A stretch of DNA of 64,000 nucleotides from Bacteroidia bacterium (GCA_030432655.1 JAUILA010000009.1:1-64000), one strand, 5' to 3'. Counted from the stretch's first letter, positions 42,752 to 52,658 are shown. The notes: generated by a model not told the origin, from the sequence alone. Made by a program: numbers and translations.

Positions 42752-45442
42752 TCATTCAGCACGCAATGATTCTACCGGGTTGTTTGAAGCAATGCGTTTT
42801 GTCTGGAAAAGAATGGTCACCACACAAAGGAGGAAGAGTCCGGCAGAAGCCCCGATGAGCACAGGTGCCTCGACCCCCCGGGAGTACGGATAATCCTGCA
42901 GAAATTGAAGGATGCCCCAATAGCTCACCGGTAGTCCGATCAGCAAGGCCATTCCAATAAGGGTCAGAAAGCTCTTTCCATAATGTCCCAGCAAAGAAAT
43001 CACATTGGCCCCAAGTACCTTACGAACTCCGATCTCTTTGGTCTTTTTTAGCAAAGTAATGAGCACCAGGCCGTACAAACCGGTAACCGCCAGCACTATG
43101 GCAATCAGCGTAAACACCGCCGACAAGTTACCAATCCGTTCATCTTCCTGATACTGTTCATTGAATGATTCCTCCAGGAAGTAATAATCGAAATAATTAC
43201 CAGGGTAAAAATCAGCATATGTTTCCCGGGCAAGTTTCACGGCACGGTCGGCAGTTCCTTCTGCATAATTCACCACAAAAAACTGGCTGTTTGAATAAAA
43301 CGGAAGAAGCATCAGAGGATCTATTGATTTCTTCAATGATTGCTGATGAAAATTATCAACGACCCCAACAATGGTGAAATTCGGTTGTCCCCTGCCCTCA
43401 ATCTCTAATACCTCCCCGATCGCCTGGTCAGCATTCTCAAAGCCAAATAATGCCAACGCCGACTCATTCAGAATAACCGTGTTGACATCGTCCCCATTGG
43501 TGTGATGATCGTACCAGTCGAAGTACCTGCCGGCACGAAGCGGAACTTCAAAATGAGTGAAAAAATCGTGATCCACCGCCATCCAGTTACATCCCAGGTC
43601 ACTTCTTTCCGGATCCATGGGAGAATGAATCCGGAATGTCTTTGGCAACCTGTCCCCGAGCATATGACGTGTAGCTGTTACGGATTCAATACCGGCATAA
43701 TTTGACAAGCTGTTCTTGAACTCGGAAAAATCCCGGATAAATGTACTGTCAAAACCCCGCAACTGCGGTCCGTGGATAACCAGATTATTGCTTATGTCCA
43801 GACCAAGATCCTGCTGCCGCATGTACTCTACCTGACGATAAATGGCAACAGACCCGGAGATAAGGACCAGTGCCGCCGCAAATTGTCCGACGACCAGTAC
43901 TTTTCGCAGTTTTAACATATCCCCGTATTTGCCAATCTTGCCCTTGATCACTTCAAGAAGACTGAAACGTGAAAGCAACAGCGCCGGGTAATAACCAATT
44001 AAGATAACTGCCGCCAGAAAAATGGAAAGGAACAGGGCAAAATAAGGTAATCCTGACATGGAATTTTCCATAAATAAGGACAAGCTCAACGGCAGGGCCA
44101 CCAGCCTGTTAAACACCGGTTGTATGATAATAACCAATACAATGGCCAGTATCAGTGAAAGTACATTTACCAGCATTGACTCGGTAAGAAACTGGCCAAT
44201 CAGCTGACGGCGGTATGCCCCAAGCACTTTCCGTATCCCTACCTCCCTTGCCCGCTGCAGGGCCCGGCTGGTAGTGATATTGATGTAATTGATCCAGGCA
44301 ATAAGCATGATCAGAATACCTATAAAAAGGATGAGCCGGACAAAATTGCCGTCCGTAACCTGTGCATATTCATACTGAAGGTCCGGGTTCAGGTGAATAT
44401 CATGCATTGCCTGCAGAGAGAATTGCTCCACAGCTCCCGATACTTCTCCATTCTTAAAATACGTAACTCCGAACTCATCCAGTTTTGACTGGAATGACGG
44501 AATGTTTGTTTTTTCATCAAGGACGATGTAATGATAAAAGTCAGACCATTCGCGGCTGTTATCTGCATCTTCACCGGCCAGGCGTATAAAAGTCTGATAG
44601 GAGAATAACACATCAAACTGAAGGTGTGAACGATCCGTCACGTCTGCTGCAATGCCTGTAATGGTCACCGGAAAATCCCAGTTATTTACCTTTACTGTTG
44701 TGCCCAGGAGATCTGCAGAAGTCTGTCCCGGCTTAATCAGGCTTTCGGCATAGGATTCCGTGATCACCAGACTTCCGGGTTCTGACAACGCGTTCCCGTT
44801 GTTACCATGAAGCAGCGGGAAATTAAATATTCGCAGAAAGTTATTATCCGCCCACAGGTAATCCTCCACCATGAACAACTCCTCATCCCGTTCAATAAAT
44901 GTACGGCCACCTACTGTAAGCCTGGTAAATCCAGTGACTTCGGCATAATCTGTCTCAAGTGCAGGTCCGATCATAGGATAGGTGATGGCCCCTTTCTGGA
45001 CAAGAGTTCCGTCCTGATAACGCGAATTAATGATCCGGTAGATGTTCTTACCATTCTCATGGAAACGGTCATAACCTGTTTCAAAAAGGACAAACTGAAG
45101 AATGAGAATGAGGGAGGCAAAACCGGTGACCAGTCCGAATATATTTATCGCGGAGAAAGTTGTATTCCTCCTGATATCCCGTAAGGAGATTTTAAGGTAG
45201 TTAATAATAAGATTCATGTTGTTGTGAGTTTTTGACCTGTTTTTCCGCCGGATTGAACGGTATCTCAGGAAGGAGAGAGCGTGGAGTACATACATCCGAC
45301 GAGCGTAAGCCACTCCGGCTTTTTCAATATCTTCCCGGAATAGCTCATGGAGATCCCCTTCGATAGATTCCAGTAATTGCGGGTTGCAAAATCGCGACAG
45401 GAGACGATCCACCCATCCGGGAGTCTGTGGCAGGCTGTTCAT
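42752..45442 (-). CDS. FtsX/MacB-type ABC transporter permease with permease-prefix domain
   Basis: 896 residues. An N-terminal helical permease-prefix domain (about 1-75; LLSRFCNPQLLESIEGDLHE, YARRMYVLHALSFLRY) is followed by two FtsX modules: each has a membrane helix, a MacB-type periplasmic domain and three helices with motifs such as LQRAREVGIRKVLGAYRRQL and TKEIGVRKVLGANVISLLGH. About 8 membrane helices. The ATPase is not encoded here. Family members act in antimicrobial-peptide or lipid export and envelope stress. Starts within the stop of the PadR gene (4-base ATGA overlap), so it is under PadR control. Confidence 0.9.
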   Translation of the reverse strand: MNSLPQTPGWVDRLLSRFCNPQLLESIEGDLHELFREDIEKAGVAYARRMYVLHALSFLRYRSIRRKNRSKTHNNMNLIINYLKISLRDIRRNTTFSAINIFGLVTGFASLILILQFVLFETGYDRFHENGKNIYRIINSRYQDGTLVQKGAITYPMIGPALETDYAEVTGFTRLTVGGRTFIERDEELFMVEDYLWADNNFLRIFNFPLLHGNNGNALSEPGSLVITESYAESLIKPGQTSADLLGTTVKVNNWDFPVTITGIAADVTDRSHLQFDVLFSYQTFIRLAGEDADNSREWSDFYHYIVLDEKTNIPSFQSKLDEFGVTYFKNGEVSGAVEQFSLQAMHDIHLNPDLQYEYAQVTDGNFVRLILFIGILIMLIAWINYINITTSRALQRAREVGIRKVLGAYRRQLIGQFLTESMLVNVLSLILAIVLVIIIQPVFNRLVALPLSLSLFMENSMSGLPYFALFLSIFLAAVILIGYYPALLLSRFSLLEVIKGKIGKYGDMLKLRKVLVVGQFAAALVLISGSVAIYRQVEYMRQQDLGLDISNNLVIHGPQLRGFDSTFIRDFSEFKNSLSNYAGIESVTATRHMLGDRLPKTFRIHSPMDPERSDLGCNWMAVDHDFFTHFEVPLRAGRYFDWYDHHTNGDDVNTVILNESALALFGFENADQAIGEVLEIEGRGQPNFTIVGVVDNFHQQSLKKSIDPLMLLPFYSNSQFFVVNYAEGTADRAVKLARETYADFYPGNYFDYYFLEESFNEQYQEDERIGNLSAVFTLIAIVLAVTGLYGLVLITLLKKTKEIGVRKVLGANVISLLGHYGKSFLTLIGMALLIGLPVSYWGILQFLQDYPYSRGVEAPVLIGASAGLFLLCVVTILFQTKRIASNNPVESLRAE

Positions 45443-45771
45443 GATTTCTTAAATGCCACGTTTGGAATGCCCTGCCAAAGTGCTTCACGCATTTGCCGTG
45501 ATTCTTCCAGCACGGCCTGACCTGCCCGGTTGACCGTAAAGAGCAGTTTTCGTTTCCCACCCCGTTCCGGCGTCGATTCACTGTACCGTGAATCCAGATA
45601 ACCTTTTTCCTGGAGACGCTGTAAGACGTTATGTACTGTACTAATAGAAACCTTTCGGTTACACTGTTCCATCAGATCATTGCGTATTGCCACCCCGTAC
45701 GCATTATCATACAGATTGGCAACAACCAGCAAAACGATCTCCTCAAGTTCTCCCAGGTGTTTTCCTTTCAT
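45439..45771 (-). CDS. PadR-family transcriptional regulator
   Basis: 110 residues. Winged helix: HLGELEEIVLLVVANLYDNA and YGVAIRNDLMEQCNRKVSIS, then TVHNVLQRLQEKGYLDSRYS with wing ERGGKRKLLFTVNRAGQ and a short C-terminal dimer helix. Represses or senses small molecules. First gene of a two-gene unit with the FtsX permease (4-base overlap). The palindrome at 45781-45824, 10 bases before its start, is the likely autoregulatory operator. Confidence 0.92.
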   Translation of the reverse strand: MKGKHLGELEEIVLLVVANLYDNAYGVAIRNDLMEQCNRKVSISTVHNVLQRLQEKGYLDSRYSESTPERGGKRKLLFTVNRAGQAVLEESRQMREALWQGIPNVAFKKS

Positions 45772-45780
45772 AATTAATTA

Positions 45781-45824
45781 ATTCGACAAAAGCGAAATTA
45801 ATATATTTTTCGTATTTGTCGAAT
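45781..45824. promoter_or_regulatory. palindromic operator upstream of PadR gene
   Basis: ATTCGACAAA (45781-45790) and TTTGTCGAAT (45815-45824) are exact inverted copies; inside them CGAAA (45793-45797) and TTTCG (45808-45812) are also inverted about the same centre. Location and symmetry fit binding of a PadR dimer. Confidence 0.8.
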
Positions 45825-45859
45825 AAATCATTAAAAAATTATTCATGTTGGTCATGTTA

Positions 45860-46804
45860 TCAGAACATCACCAGGTTAGGTATTTCATATTTCGGCCCTG
45901 AAGCATCCAGACCAAACCCTTCCAGCCGCCGGTCAATGTCCACTTCATTAAATTTCAGTTCCATTGGCTGATGCTTCTGGTAAGGCAATACAAGACCGTC
46001 TACCTCAAGTGTCATTTTATTCAATTTCAGCAAATCTTCCACCCGAACCTGGTACGGATTGCTGTGTTTATAATCCATAAAAGCCGGCTCGGTCCGCTCT
46101 TTCACCCATGTCTCCAGCCTGTCCAGCATTCTCCTGCGCCGGATCAGTCCGCTTTCCCTCAGGAGACTCTGCTGACTCATCATGAAAGCAATTGCATGAG
46201 GTTTCCCACTGAACATAAAAACGATAATTTTCCAGAACAGCGTCGGCAACTGGTACACGATGCCCTCTACGGGCTCATTCAGAAACGGGTCATTCGCAAG
46301 AAATACAGGTCCGGTAAATACGCTTATCCTTAGTTTCAATTCTTCCGTTTCCTGGTTCAGGATATAATTTTCCAGGCTCCGCCACATACCCCGGTTTAGC
46401 GTTCGGTGCTGCGGGACACAATTCGTATACCAGAAGGTATCCGCCCCGATCTTCCTGAAGACCTCCTCATCGTCTTCTCCCCAGAGCACATCTTCGTATT
46501 TGGTCAGATGCCCCTTATCCAGCAGGCTGTTTACATTTCCATGATCATAAAATGCTTCCCCGGTCTGATGAGCATTGTCTACCGCCGGATCCTCCCGGAA
46601 ATCACCTGATCGGGTAACGGCAGTGCGCGGCATGGTATTTCCGTCAATATTGCAGGCAGAAAAATACGCGAGCCGGCGTTTTCGGTTCATCAGGCAGGAA
46701 TAATGTACATACTTTAATTCAACTGGCTGGTCACTATGGTCTTTGAGAGACGGCAGCGGCACACGGACTGAAGATATAAAGCCTGGGTCATACCCTTTTT
46801 TCAA
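45860..46804 (-). CDS. DNA/RNA non-specific endonuclease (NUC1, His-Me finger)
   Basis: 314 residues without signal peptide. The His-Me finger motif is LLDKGHLTKYEDVLWG (about residues 93-108; canonical DRGH reads DKGH, His kept), with metal-binding Asn in NRGMWRSLENYIL and FWYTNCVPQH. The N-terminus GYDPGFISSVRVPLPSL is a shared start in a Bacteroidota/proteobacterial branch of NUC1. It should cut both DNA and RNA; the absence of a signal peptide raises the question how the host is protected. Its 3' end faces the PadR operator region. Confidence 0.85.
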   Translation of the reverse strand: MKKGYDPGFISSVRVPLPSLKDHSDQPVELKYVHYSCLMNRKRRLAYFSACNIDGNTMPRTAVTRSGDFREDPAVDNAHQTGEAFYDHGNVNSLLDKGHLTKYEDVLWGEDDEEVFRKIGADTFWYTNCVPQHRTLNRGMWRSLENYILNQETEELKLRISVFTGPVFLANDPFLNEPVEGIVYQLPTLFWKIIVFMFSGKPHAIAFMMSQQSLLRESGLIRRRRMLDRLETWVKERTEPAFMDYKHSNPYQVRVEDLLKLNKMTLEVDGLVLPYQKHQPMELKFNEVDIDRRLEGFGLDASGPKYEIPNLVMF

Positions 46805-46878
46805 AACGACACGGATAGGTACATAAACAATTTACCTACAATGTACTGTCTTTCAAAATAGTAAGGTGGTCAAGCGGC

Positions 46879-48096
46879 TTATTTGGCCTTTTCGTGTACG
46901 AGATTTATGATCTTTTCTTCCAGCACTTCCCAGGAATAGGTGTCACGGCAATGCCGGAAATTCAGCATGCCCATCTCCTTTCTTTTTTCAGGAGAATCAG
47001 CCAGCCGGTCGATTCCTTCCGTAAGCTCCCTGATCATTTGGTCGGGATCACTGATCCCTACCTTAACGGCTCCTTCATCAGGACACATATACTGTGGTCC
47101 TCCATTGTTGACCGTGACAATGGGCAGTCCGTTCTTCATAGCTTCCAGCAATACATTGCCGCTGGCTTCTGTCAGGCTTGGAAAAAGAAACACATCGGCT
47201 TTTGCGTAGTACTTCTCCACCTCCTCATACGCGACATTGCCATGAAAATGGATCCTGTTGTCGTGATCAAGCTCTTTTGACAGCGATTCGAGGAATTCCC
47301 TTTCCACACCGTCGCCGACAATATCAAATCGCACGGGCGCTTTGCACTGCAACACGGCACGGATGGCAAGCTCTGCACCTTTAAACCGGATCAGTTTGCC
47401 AAGATAAAGTATTCTCAATGTTTCACCAGGCCGGTAATCATGATCATTCCCGTCTCCTGCATCAATCCCTGTATCAAAAAAAACACGGATCTTGTCCTGG
47501 TATTTATCAGGGAGAATATCCCTCAGGTAATCCAGGGTGATCAGAAGCAGCGCAGCTTTATCATATGCTTTACGGATGACAGGCAACTTCAGGAGATATT
47601 GGTCCAGGACACGCAGTTTGTTGATCCAGGGCTCCTTTTTAAAGTATTTCTTTAGTTGCTTAGGTACCTGCAACCCGCCACCGATCGGACCGATAATCAG
47701 GGGAACATCCAGCAGGTGGAGGCAGGTAGGGTAGCGGAAGCTGGTCGGATTCTTATGGAGAATAAGATCCGCATCTTTTAACATCGAGCCGTCTTTCCTG
47801 ATGTACCTGGCGAGATTTCGGTTGAATGTAAAGTATCCGAAATGCAGCTGTACTTTCACGCCTTTCAGTGGGTGATCGTCATCAAAGGTCAGAACAGAAA
47901 GGTTTTCCGGCAGATTACCCTGGTAGTAACGGTTCACGTCGGCTTCGGATTCCTTATTTGTCAGAAGGACTACCTTAAACTCTTTCAGGAGAATGGTCAT
48001 CCACTTAAACGCTCCGCTTGCTTCGGAGGGTAAATACGGACTGCAGAAATAGGCGGATAATAGTACTTTCTTCTTAGTGGAGGCGCCAGCCATCAA
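46879..48096 (-). CDS. glycosyltransferase family 4 protein
   Basis: 405 residues, GT-B fold. N-terminal domain with VLLSAYFCSPYLPSEASGAF (acceptor part) and IIGPIGGG; C-terminal GT4 domain with LRILYLGKLIRFKGAELAIR, FDIVGDGVEREFLESL, FHGNVAYEEVEKYYAKADVF and the EX7E motif EASGNVLLEAM. It transfers a sugar from a nucleotide donor to lipid or polysaccharide; a single gene gives no specificity. No membrane segment. Two adjacent Met codons are possible starts. Confidence 0.88.
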   Translation of the reverse strand: MMAGASTKKKVLLSAYFCSPYLPSEASGAFKWMTILLKEFKVVLLTNKESEADVNRYYQGNLPENLSVLTFDDDHPLKGVKVQLHFGYFTFNRNLARYIRKDGSMLKDADLILHKNPTSFRYPTCLHLLDVPLIIGPIGGGLQVPKQLKKYFKKEPWINKLRVLDQYLLKLPVIRKAYDKAALLLITLDYLRDILPDKYQDKIRVFFDTGIDAGDGNDHDYRPGETLRILYLGKLIRFKGAELAIRAVLQCKAPVRFDIVGDGVEREFLESLSKELDHDNRIHFHGNVAYEEVEKYYAKADVFLFPSLTEASGNVLLEAMKNGLPIVTVNNGGPQYMCPDEGAVKVGISDPDQMIRELTEGIDRLADSPEKRKEMGMLNFRHCRDTYSWEVLEEKIINLVHEKAK

Positions 48097-48235
48097 ATTC
48101 TGATTTTATGATTTCGAAACATTTCATCCGGCCGGTGACCCGATAAACGGCTTTAAAGATAATCCGCTTTTTAATTCACGCATATAAATTGCCAACAATA
48201 TAATTATGAATCAGCATTTTATGGGCTGGTAATGT

Positions 48236-49207
48236 TTATTGAGACGAGTGGTGCCTGGCTTTTTCCTCTTCGGACAATCCGAGAAACCTTGCTGCATTAT
48301 TATAAAAGATGTCCGCTTTCTGTTCGTCCGTGATCGGCGCAGCATTGACGGTGGCAATCCCCACGTCTATCAGCTGCGGCCAAACCATCTGGTCTGTACC
48401 GTACATGATCCGGTCGCCAAATCCTGCATTGATAAGTGAGGCAATGTACGAATTGAACTCCTCCTGGGGCAGCAACCAGTTAACCACCGAAATATCGACA
48501 TATAACTGCGGGTGCATGTACATAAGGGCTTTTACATCGTCCACATACGGCCAGCCTCCGTGCATGATGTACATTTTGACCTCCGGATGCTTCACCAGGA
48601 CATTCTCCATCTGAAGCGGACTGGCATTGGCTGCCCGCATACCCTGCAGCATTTCCATGCCCGAATGGATTCCGCCGTTCGGTCCGCCTGGTAAAACATG
48701 AAATCCTACCGGTATCCCGAGCTCTGCAGCCACTTCAAATAGTGGAGACATGGGCGGATCATCCGCCTTGATCCCCTGGTAAAACGGAGCAATTTCCCCG
48801 ATCACTTCCAGCCTTCCCGATTCAAACTGAGATCGTAATGCATCGGCAGAAGGATTGTCCCCGCCGATGACAATTATTTCCGGGGCGTCTTCGTACCAAC
48901 CGGTACCACCCGCCACCATGGCCTTTACAATATTATTCTCCCTGATTTTTTCAAGTGTATGCTCTTTTTGCTCTTCAGGGGTTGCCACCCCGGCGTAGGT
49001 TTCACCCCGCAGAGTCGGCGGATGAGTCATCCCAAACAATGGTGATTGGGCCGGAAAGGCGTGGAGATGCATGTCAATGATCGGACCGTCATATGGTGGC
49101 GGACCGGCCGGGGCATCTTCCTTTTCCGCACGGGCAGTACAACCGGTGAGAATTATCAGGTATATAAATAACAGGGACAGGGCGGAACAGGCTGAATTGG
49201 TTTTCAT
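48236..49207 (-). CDS. amidohydrolase-family lipoprotein
   Basis: 323 residues. Signal peptide with lipobox (LLFIYLIILTGC). TIM-barrel metal hydrolase of the amidohydrolase_2 type: DMHLHAFP for the first metal site, GIPVGFHVLPGGPNGG, MYIMHGGWPYVDDVKALMYM, YGTDQMVWPQL with the catalytic Asp, and EQKADIFYNNAARFLGL at the end, a known hallmark. Envelope-attached; substrate unknown (often decarboxylases or lactonases). Confidence 0.85.
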   Translation of the reverse strand: MKTNSACSALSLLFIYLIILTGCTARAEKEDAPAGPPPYDGPIIDMHLHAFPAQSPLFGMTHPPTLRGETYAGVATPEEQKEHTLEKIRENNIVKAMVAGGTGWYEDAPEIIVIGGDNPSADALRSQFESGRLEVIGEIAPFYQGIKADDPPMSPLFEVAAELGIPVGFHVLPGGPNGGIHSGMEMLQGMRAANASPLQMENVLVKHPEVKMYIMHGGWPYVDDVKALMYMHPQLYVDISVVNWLLPQEEFNSYIASLINAGFGDRIMYGTDQMVWPQLIDVGIATVNAAPITDEQKADIFYNNAARFLGLSEEEKARHHSSQ

Positions 49208-49249
49208 AAAATCAATATAGTTTTTTTAGGGATTTATATGAAATAAATG

Positions 49250-50680
49250 CTATCCCTCACTCCGGTCCAGCGTCAAAATTGGTCTCGACGCTGGCTGATT
49301 CTCCAATTCCTTTTCCTTTTTACCACTGACCCTGGACAGAATCGCTTCCAGGAGCGGAAGCATATTATTCAGGTTTCTTGATTTGATCAGGAAATTCCAC
49401 AGTGGTTCAAATTTCTTCCATCCGCCGGCATAGAGAAAATGCTTGAGCATATGTTTCGGGGCGTCATGCCTGATACTCGCCCTGACTATATTTCTCCAGG
49501 AATAAAATTCCCGGTAAGCCCAGTCATAGCCTTCTTTTAGTTGTTCAGGAGTGAGTTTAGCCGTCTTATAGACCACATGCCGGGTATCATACAAGTCCCA
49601 GTTGCGGGTGGTGATCCGCCCTTGTTTTTCCATGTCCTGATACAGGCGTGTGCCGGGATACGGAGTCAAAACGTGATAGGTGGATGTGGTTATAGCGTTT
49701 TCCACGCCCCATTCGACGGTCCGTTTAAATACATCCGTATCATCATCATCCAGACCAAAAACAAAGCTGCCATTGATCATGATCCCAAGGGCATGTAACC
49801 GGTTTACCGCCTCTTCATAATCCTTTTTGAGATTTTGTTTCTTGTTGCTTTGCCTTAGGTTTTGAGGGGAGAATGTTTCAAAGCCCACAAACAAGCTGCG
49901 CAGTCCCGCTTCTGCCGCCTTTTCAATCAGGTTGCCCCGAAGGATGGAATCTATGGTTGCCGCTCCCTGGAAAACGCGGTTCAGGCCCTTCATGCCTTCA
50001 AAGAGTTCGGAGGCAAACCGGGTATTTCCCAGGAGATGATCATCCAGGAAATACAAATGCCTGCCGGGTAACCGGTCAATTTCTGCGAGGGCATCATCAA
50101 CAAGCTGTACATAAAAAGATTTGCCCCCTTCAAAAAAAGCATCCTTGTAACAGAAATCACAATGATGGGGACATCCGCGGGTCACGACAATCGAATTAGG
50201 TACCAGGTACCGGTTACGCTTGATAAGGTCACGGCGGATAGCAGGCAGTTTACTAAGTGTGCGCACCGGGGAGAAGTAACGCTTCTTCGGAGACTTCGCC
50301 CTGAAGTCCTTCAGAAACATCGGGAAAGTTTCCTCCCCCGGACCAATAAAGATCGAATCAGCATGGGGCGCCGCTTCCTCCGGCAGTGAAGTTACATGCA
50401 GGCCGCCGAGAATCACATAGGATCCTTTCGCACGGTAATGATCAGCAATGCGATAGGCCCGGTAAGCGTTCGTAATGTAGACCTGGATCACAACAAGGTC
50501 TGGTTTATCAGTAAGATCCAGCGTTTCCACATGCTGATCCTGCAAATCAATTTCATCCTCCTCCTCCAGAAAGGCTGCCAGGGTTGCCAAACCAAGCGGG
50601 GGAAACAGTGAATATTTAATGGGACGCCAGAATGGGCTTTCCGCTTCTGTGAGGGCCGGGAGAATGAGCTTAACTTTCAT
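49250..50680 (-). CDS. B12-binding radical SAM protein
   Basis: 476 residues. N-terminal B12-binding-like Rossmann domain (SLFPPLGLATLAAFLEEEDE, QVYITNAYRAYRIADHYRA, YVILGGLHVTSLPEEA), then radical SAM: VTRGCPHHCDFCYKDAFFEG binds the 4Fe-4S cluster (CxxxCxxC), DDHLLG, FVGFETFSPQNLRQSNK, GSFVFGLDDDD, STYHVLTPYPGTRLY. The C-terminal part is of the kind in HpnJ/bacteriochlorophyll-type enzymes. It may modify a lipid or natural product by methylation or ring change. Confidence 0.88.
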   Translation of the reverse strand: MKVKLILPALTEAESPFWRPIKYSLFPPLGLATLAAFLEEEDEIDLQDQHVETLDLTDKPDLVVIQVYITNAYRAYRIADHYRAKGSYVILGGLHVTSLPEEAAPHADSIFIGPGEETFPMFLKDFRAKSPKKRYFSPVRTLSKLPAIRRDLIKRNRYLVPNSIVVTRGCPHHCDFCYKDAFFEGGKSFYVQLVDDALAEIDRLPGRHLYFLDDHLLGNTRFASELFEGMKGLNRVFQGAATIDSILRGNLIEKAAEAGLRSLFVGFETFSPQNLRQSNKKQNLKKDYEEAVNRLHALGIMINGSFVFGLDDDDTDVFKRTVEWGVENAITTSTYHVLTPYPGTRLYQDMEKQGRITTRNWDLYDTRHVVYKTAKLTPEQLKEGYDWAYREFYSWRNIVRASIRHDAPKHMLKHFLYAGGWKKFEPLWNFLIKSRNLNNMLPLLEAILSRVSGKKEKELENQPASRPILTLDRSEG

Positions 50681-50817
50681 AATAAACTATACGTATAAAA
50701 GTACTTTGTGTTACAAAGTAAATAAAATTAGATCAAGTACCAAACGGGATGTTTTTAGCTTCTGCCATTATTATATAAATTGGGTGTTTGTAAGTATATC
50801 AATTGCAACTACCGGAT

Positions 50818-51054
50818 ATGATTGTCAAAAGAGCCCGCCCATACCTTATTGGAATAATAGCAGGACCGGCCATTTTATTTGGTGTGTACAAACTGCTTAT
50901 CTATTTCCTCATCGGGTCCGGTCAGTCAGATTCCGGAATGGCTGTGGGAATTTCCATGAGCCCTTTAGAATTTTCGATTGCCATAATTCTTCTGATTGGC
51001 ATCATCGTGTTTTTTACCTGGCTGACACAACAACTTTTCAGAAAAAGCAGTTAA
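50818..51054 (+). CDS. small membrane protein
   Basis: 78 residues from ATG 50818; a TTG 15 bases earlier is also possible. Two membrane helices (about 9-29 and 49-69) with a short loop and a basic C-terminus. Function unknown. Between the divergent radical SAM gene and the convergent secreted protein. Confidence 0.5.
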   Translation: MIVKRARPYLIGIIAGPAILFGVYKLLIYFLIGSGQSDSGMAVGISMSPLEFSIAIILLIGIIVFFTWLTQQLFRKSS

Positions 51055-51095
51055 ATGCCGGTATCAGATTTCTTGGAATTATTTCATCTGCAGAA

Positions 51096-51863
51096 TTACC
51101 TTCTTGCAACGGAATACAGCAACGGATAATAATATTCCTTCACCAGGTACACCTTTGTGTAATATTCGTCAAAATCAATTTCATCCTGCTTATCCAGCAT
51201 GGCCGACAGTGATAGCTGCGGGCTTACCCCCCCGACCCTTATCGCTATTCCCGTGAGAAATACAACCAGTTTTTCCTTACCAAATTTGGCAATGATGGCG
51301 TCCAGCGCGCTGTTTGTTGCTGAAACGCGTCGGTTGATTTGTTCGGTCTCTTTGTCAATTTGTTCCTCCGTCGCCGGAGGAATCTCCAGCAATCCGTCAA
51401 TAGAGTCGATTTCCCGAAATACAATCTTCTGACCGCGTTGCGACTGGTTCTCCATTTCCTTTCGTACTGAATCCAGATAGGCCATAACGATCGGACCGGG
51501 CTCATCCTTCTCATAGGTATATAACCAGATATCACGCCGTAAACCGGACTGCTCCAGGTCATCAATCAAATCCCCGGCTGCCATTTTATCGATCCTCCAG
51601 GAGTCATCATTCTCATTCTCATAACCCTCGTTCTCCAGCCAGGATTCATAATCACTCAGGAATTGAATCGTCTTGTGCTGAATTTCGCCCTCAGGATAAT
51701 TAGCCTCAAGAAATGAGTCAAAAGATCGGATTGAATGCTCAAGTGCGTCAGCTTTTTCCTGCCCTATGAATGCCACGAGGTCTTCTTTGTCCTGGGCACT
51801 TAGTGCCAGGGAAGCTAAAACGATTGCCGGAACAAATAAAAACTGAGATACTTTGGGAACCAT
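51096..51863 (-). CDS. secreted protein of unknown function
   Basis: 255 residues, signal peptide MVPKVSQFLFVPAIVLASLALSAQ. The mature part is acidic and largely helical (YPEGEIQHKTIQFLSDYESW, EEQIDKETEQINRRVSATNS) with no recognised domain. Probably periplasmic. Confidence 0.65.
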   Translation of the reverse strand: MVPKVSQFLFVPAIVLASLALSAQDKEDLVAFIGQEKADALEHSIRSFDSFLEANYPEGEIQHKTIQFLSDYESWLENEGYENENDDSWRIDKMAAGDLIDDLEQSGLRRDIWLYTYEKDEPGPIVMAYLDSVRKEMENQSQRGQKIVFREIDSIDGLLEIPPATEEQIDKETEQINRRVSATNSALDAIIAKFGKEKLVVFLTGIAIRVGGVSPQLSLSAMLDKQDEIDFDEYYTKVYLVKEYYYPLLYSVARR

Positions 51864-51921
51864 TAAATTGCTTTTGGATACGAATTATAAATATAATAAT
51901 AACCCGTAAAAAGTATAATGG

Positions 51922-52431
51922 TCAGACAAACATTAAGACGATCGTCAGCAGGATTCCTGCCCCGGCAAAATACAACCCCTTCTTATAAACTGATGCCTTA
52001 GGCGGGAACATGAAAAAGGCAGAAAAGGCAAAAAATAGTAGGGCGATACCGAAAAATATCCCCAGCCAGAACAACGGATTTCCTGAATGCATCTTGTGGA
52101 GGTTATTCATCCGCTCCAGCACTACCGGCAACCGTTTTACAGTGAATACGGCCTCTCCGGTAGACGCATTATAACTGCCCTGCTCAAAATAAAGCATATT
52201 CCCTTCCTGGCGGTTCACAGTGAGCCCGCGGATCGGCAACTTACCGCCCAGCTCCTCGGCCGTGAGATTCGGCTCCAGCTCCTCCCGCACTTCCACATCA
52301 CTTTTCATGTAATCGGTATTCCGAAAGGTCAGGACTATTCCGCTGATGGCATACACCGCCATAATTCCTGCCAGGAAAAATCCCAGGTAACGGTGAAATT
52401 CCCTGAATGTGTTTTCTGATTTTCTTCCCAT
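51922..52431 (-). CDS. PepSY-domain membrane protein
   Basis: 169 residues. N-terminal helix (about 13-36: YLGFFLAGIMAVYAISGIVL), a short PepSY-like extracytoplasmic part (GKLPIRGLTVNRQEGNMLYF), then two helices (about 120-138, 150-168) with HKMHSGNPLFWLGIFFGIAL. Small relatives accompany TonB-dependent or iron-reductase systems. This protein is about half the usual PepSY-TM length. Confidence 0.75.
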   Translation of the reverse strand: MGRKSENTFREFHRYLGFFLAGIMAVYAISGIVLTFRNTDYMKSDVEVREELEPNLTAEELGGKLPIRGLTVNRQEGNMLYFEQGSYNASTGEAVFTVKRLPVVLERMNNLHKMHSGNPLFWLGIFFGIALLFFAFSAFFMFPPKASVYKKGLYFAGAGILLTIVLMFV

Positions 52432-52585
52432 TTTTTGTTGATTGATTGGTTAGTATCAAAGCAGATAAAACTGCCTTTTTCTGATTGTCTACAAAGTAAA
52501 AAATTACTTCCTTATCTGCATCCTGAGGTGCCCGGGTCGAATGATTCCCTCGTTATAATACGTGAGATTTGTGTAATTAAATGCT

Positions 52586-52608
52586 GCAGGTATATACAGG
52601 ATACCTGC
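52586..52608. promoter_or_regulatory. palindrome upstream of GH78 gene
   Basis: GCAGGTAT (52586-52593) and ATACCTGC (52601-52608) are exact inverted copies with a 7-base loop, 50 bases before the rhamnosidase start. A candidate operator or leader hairpin. Confidence 0.5.
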
Positions 52609-52658
52609 TTACTTATTAAATAGTAAATTAAAATTCCAATCAATTAACCTCCAAAGTA

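Noticed and set aside
42752-45442. Complete ABC exporter
   Set aside because: Only the permease is present; no ATPase with Walker motifs is encoded next to it in the window.
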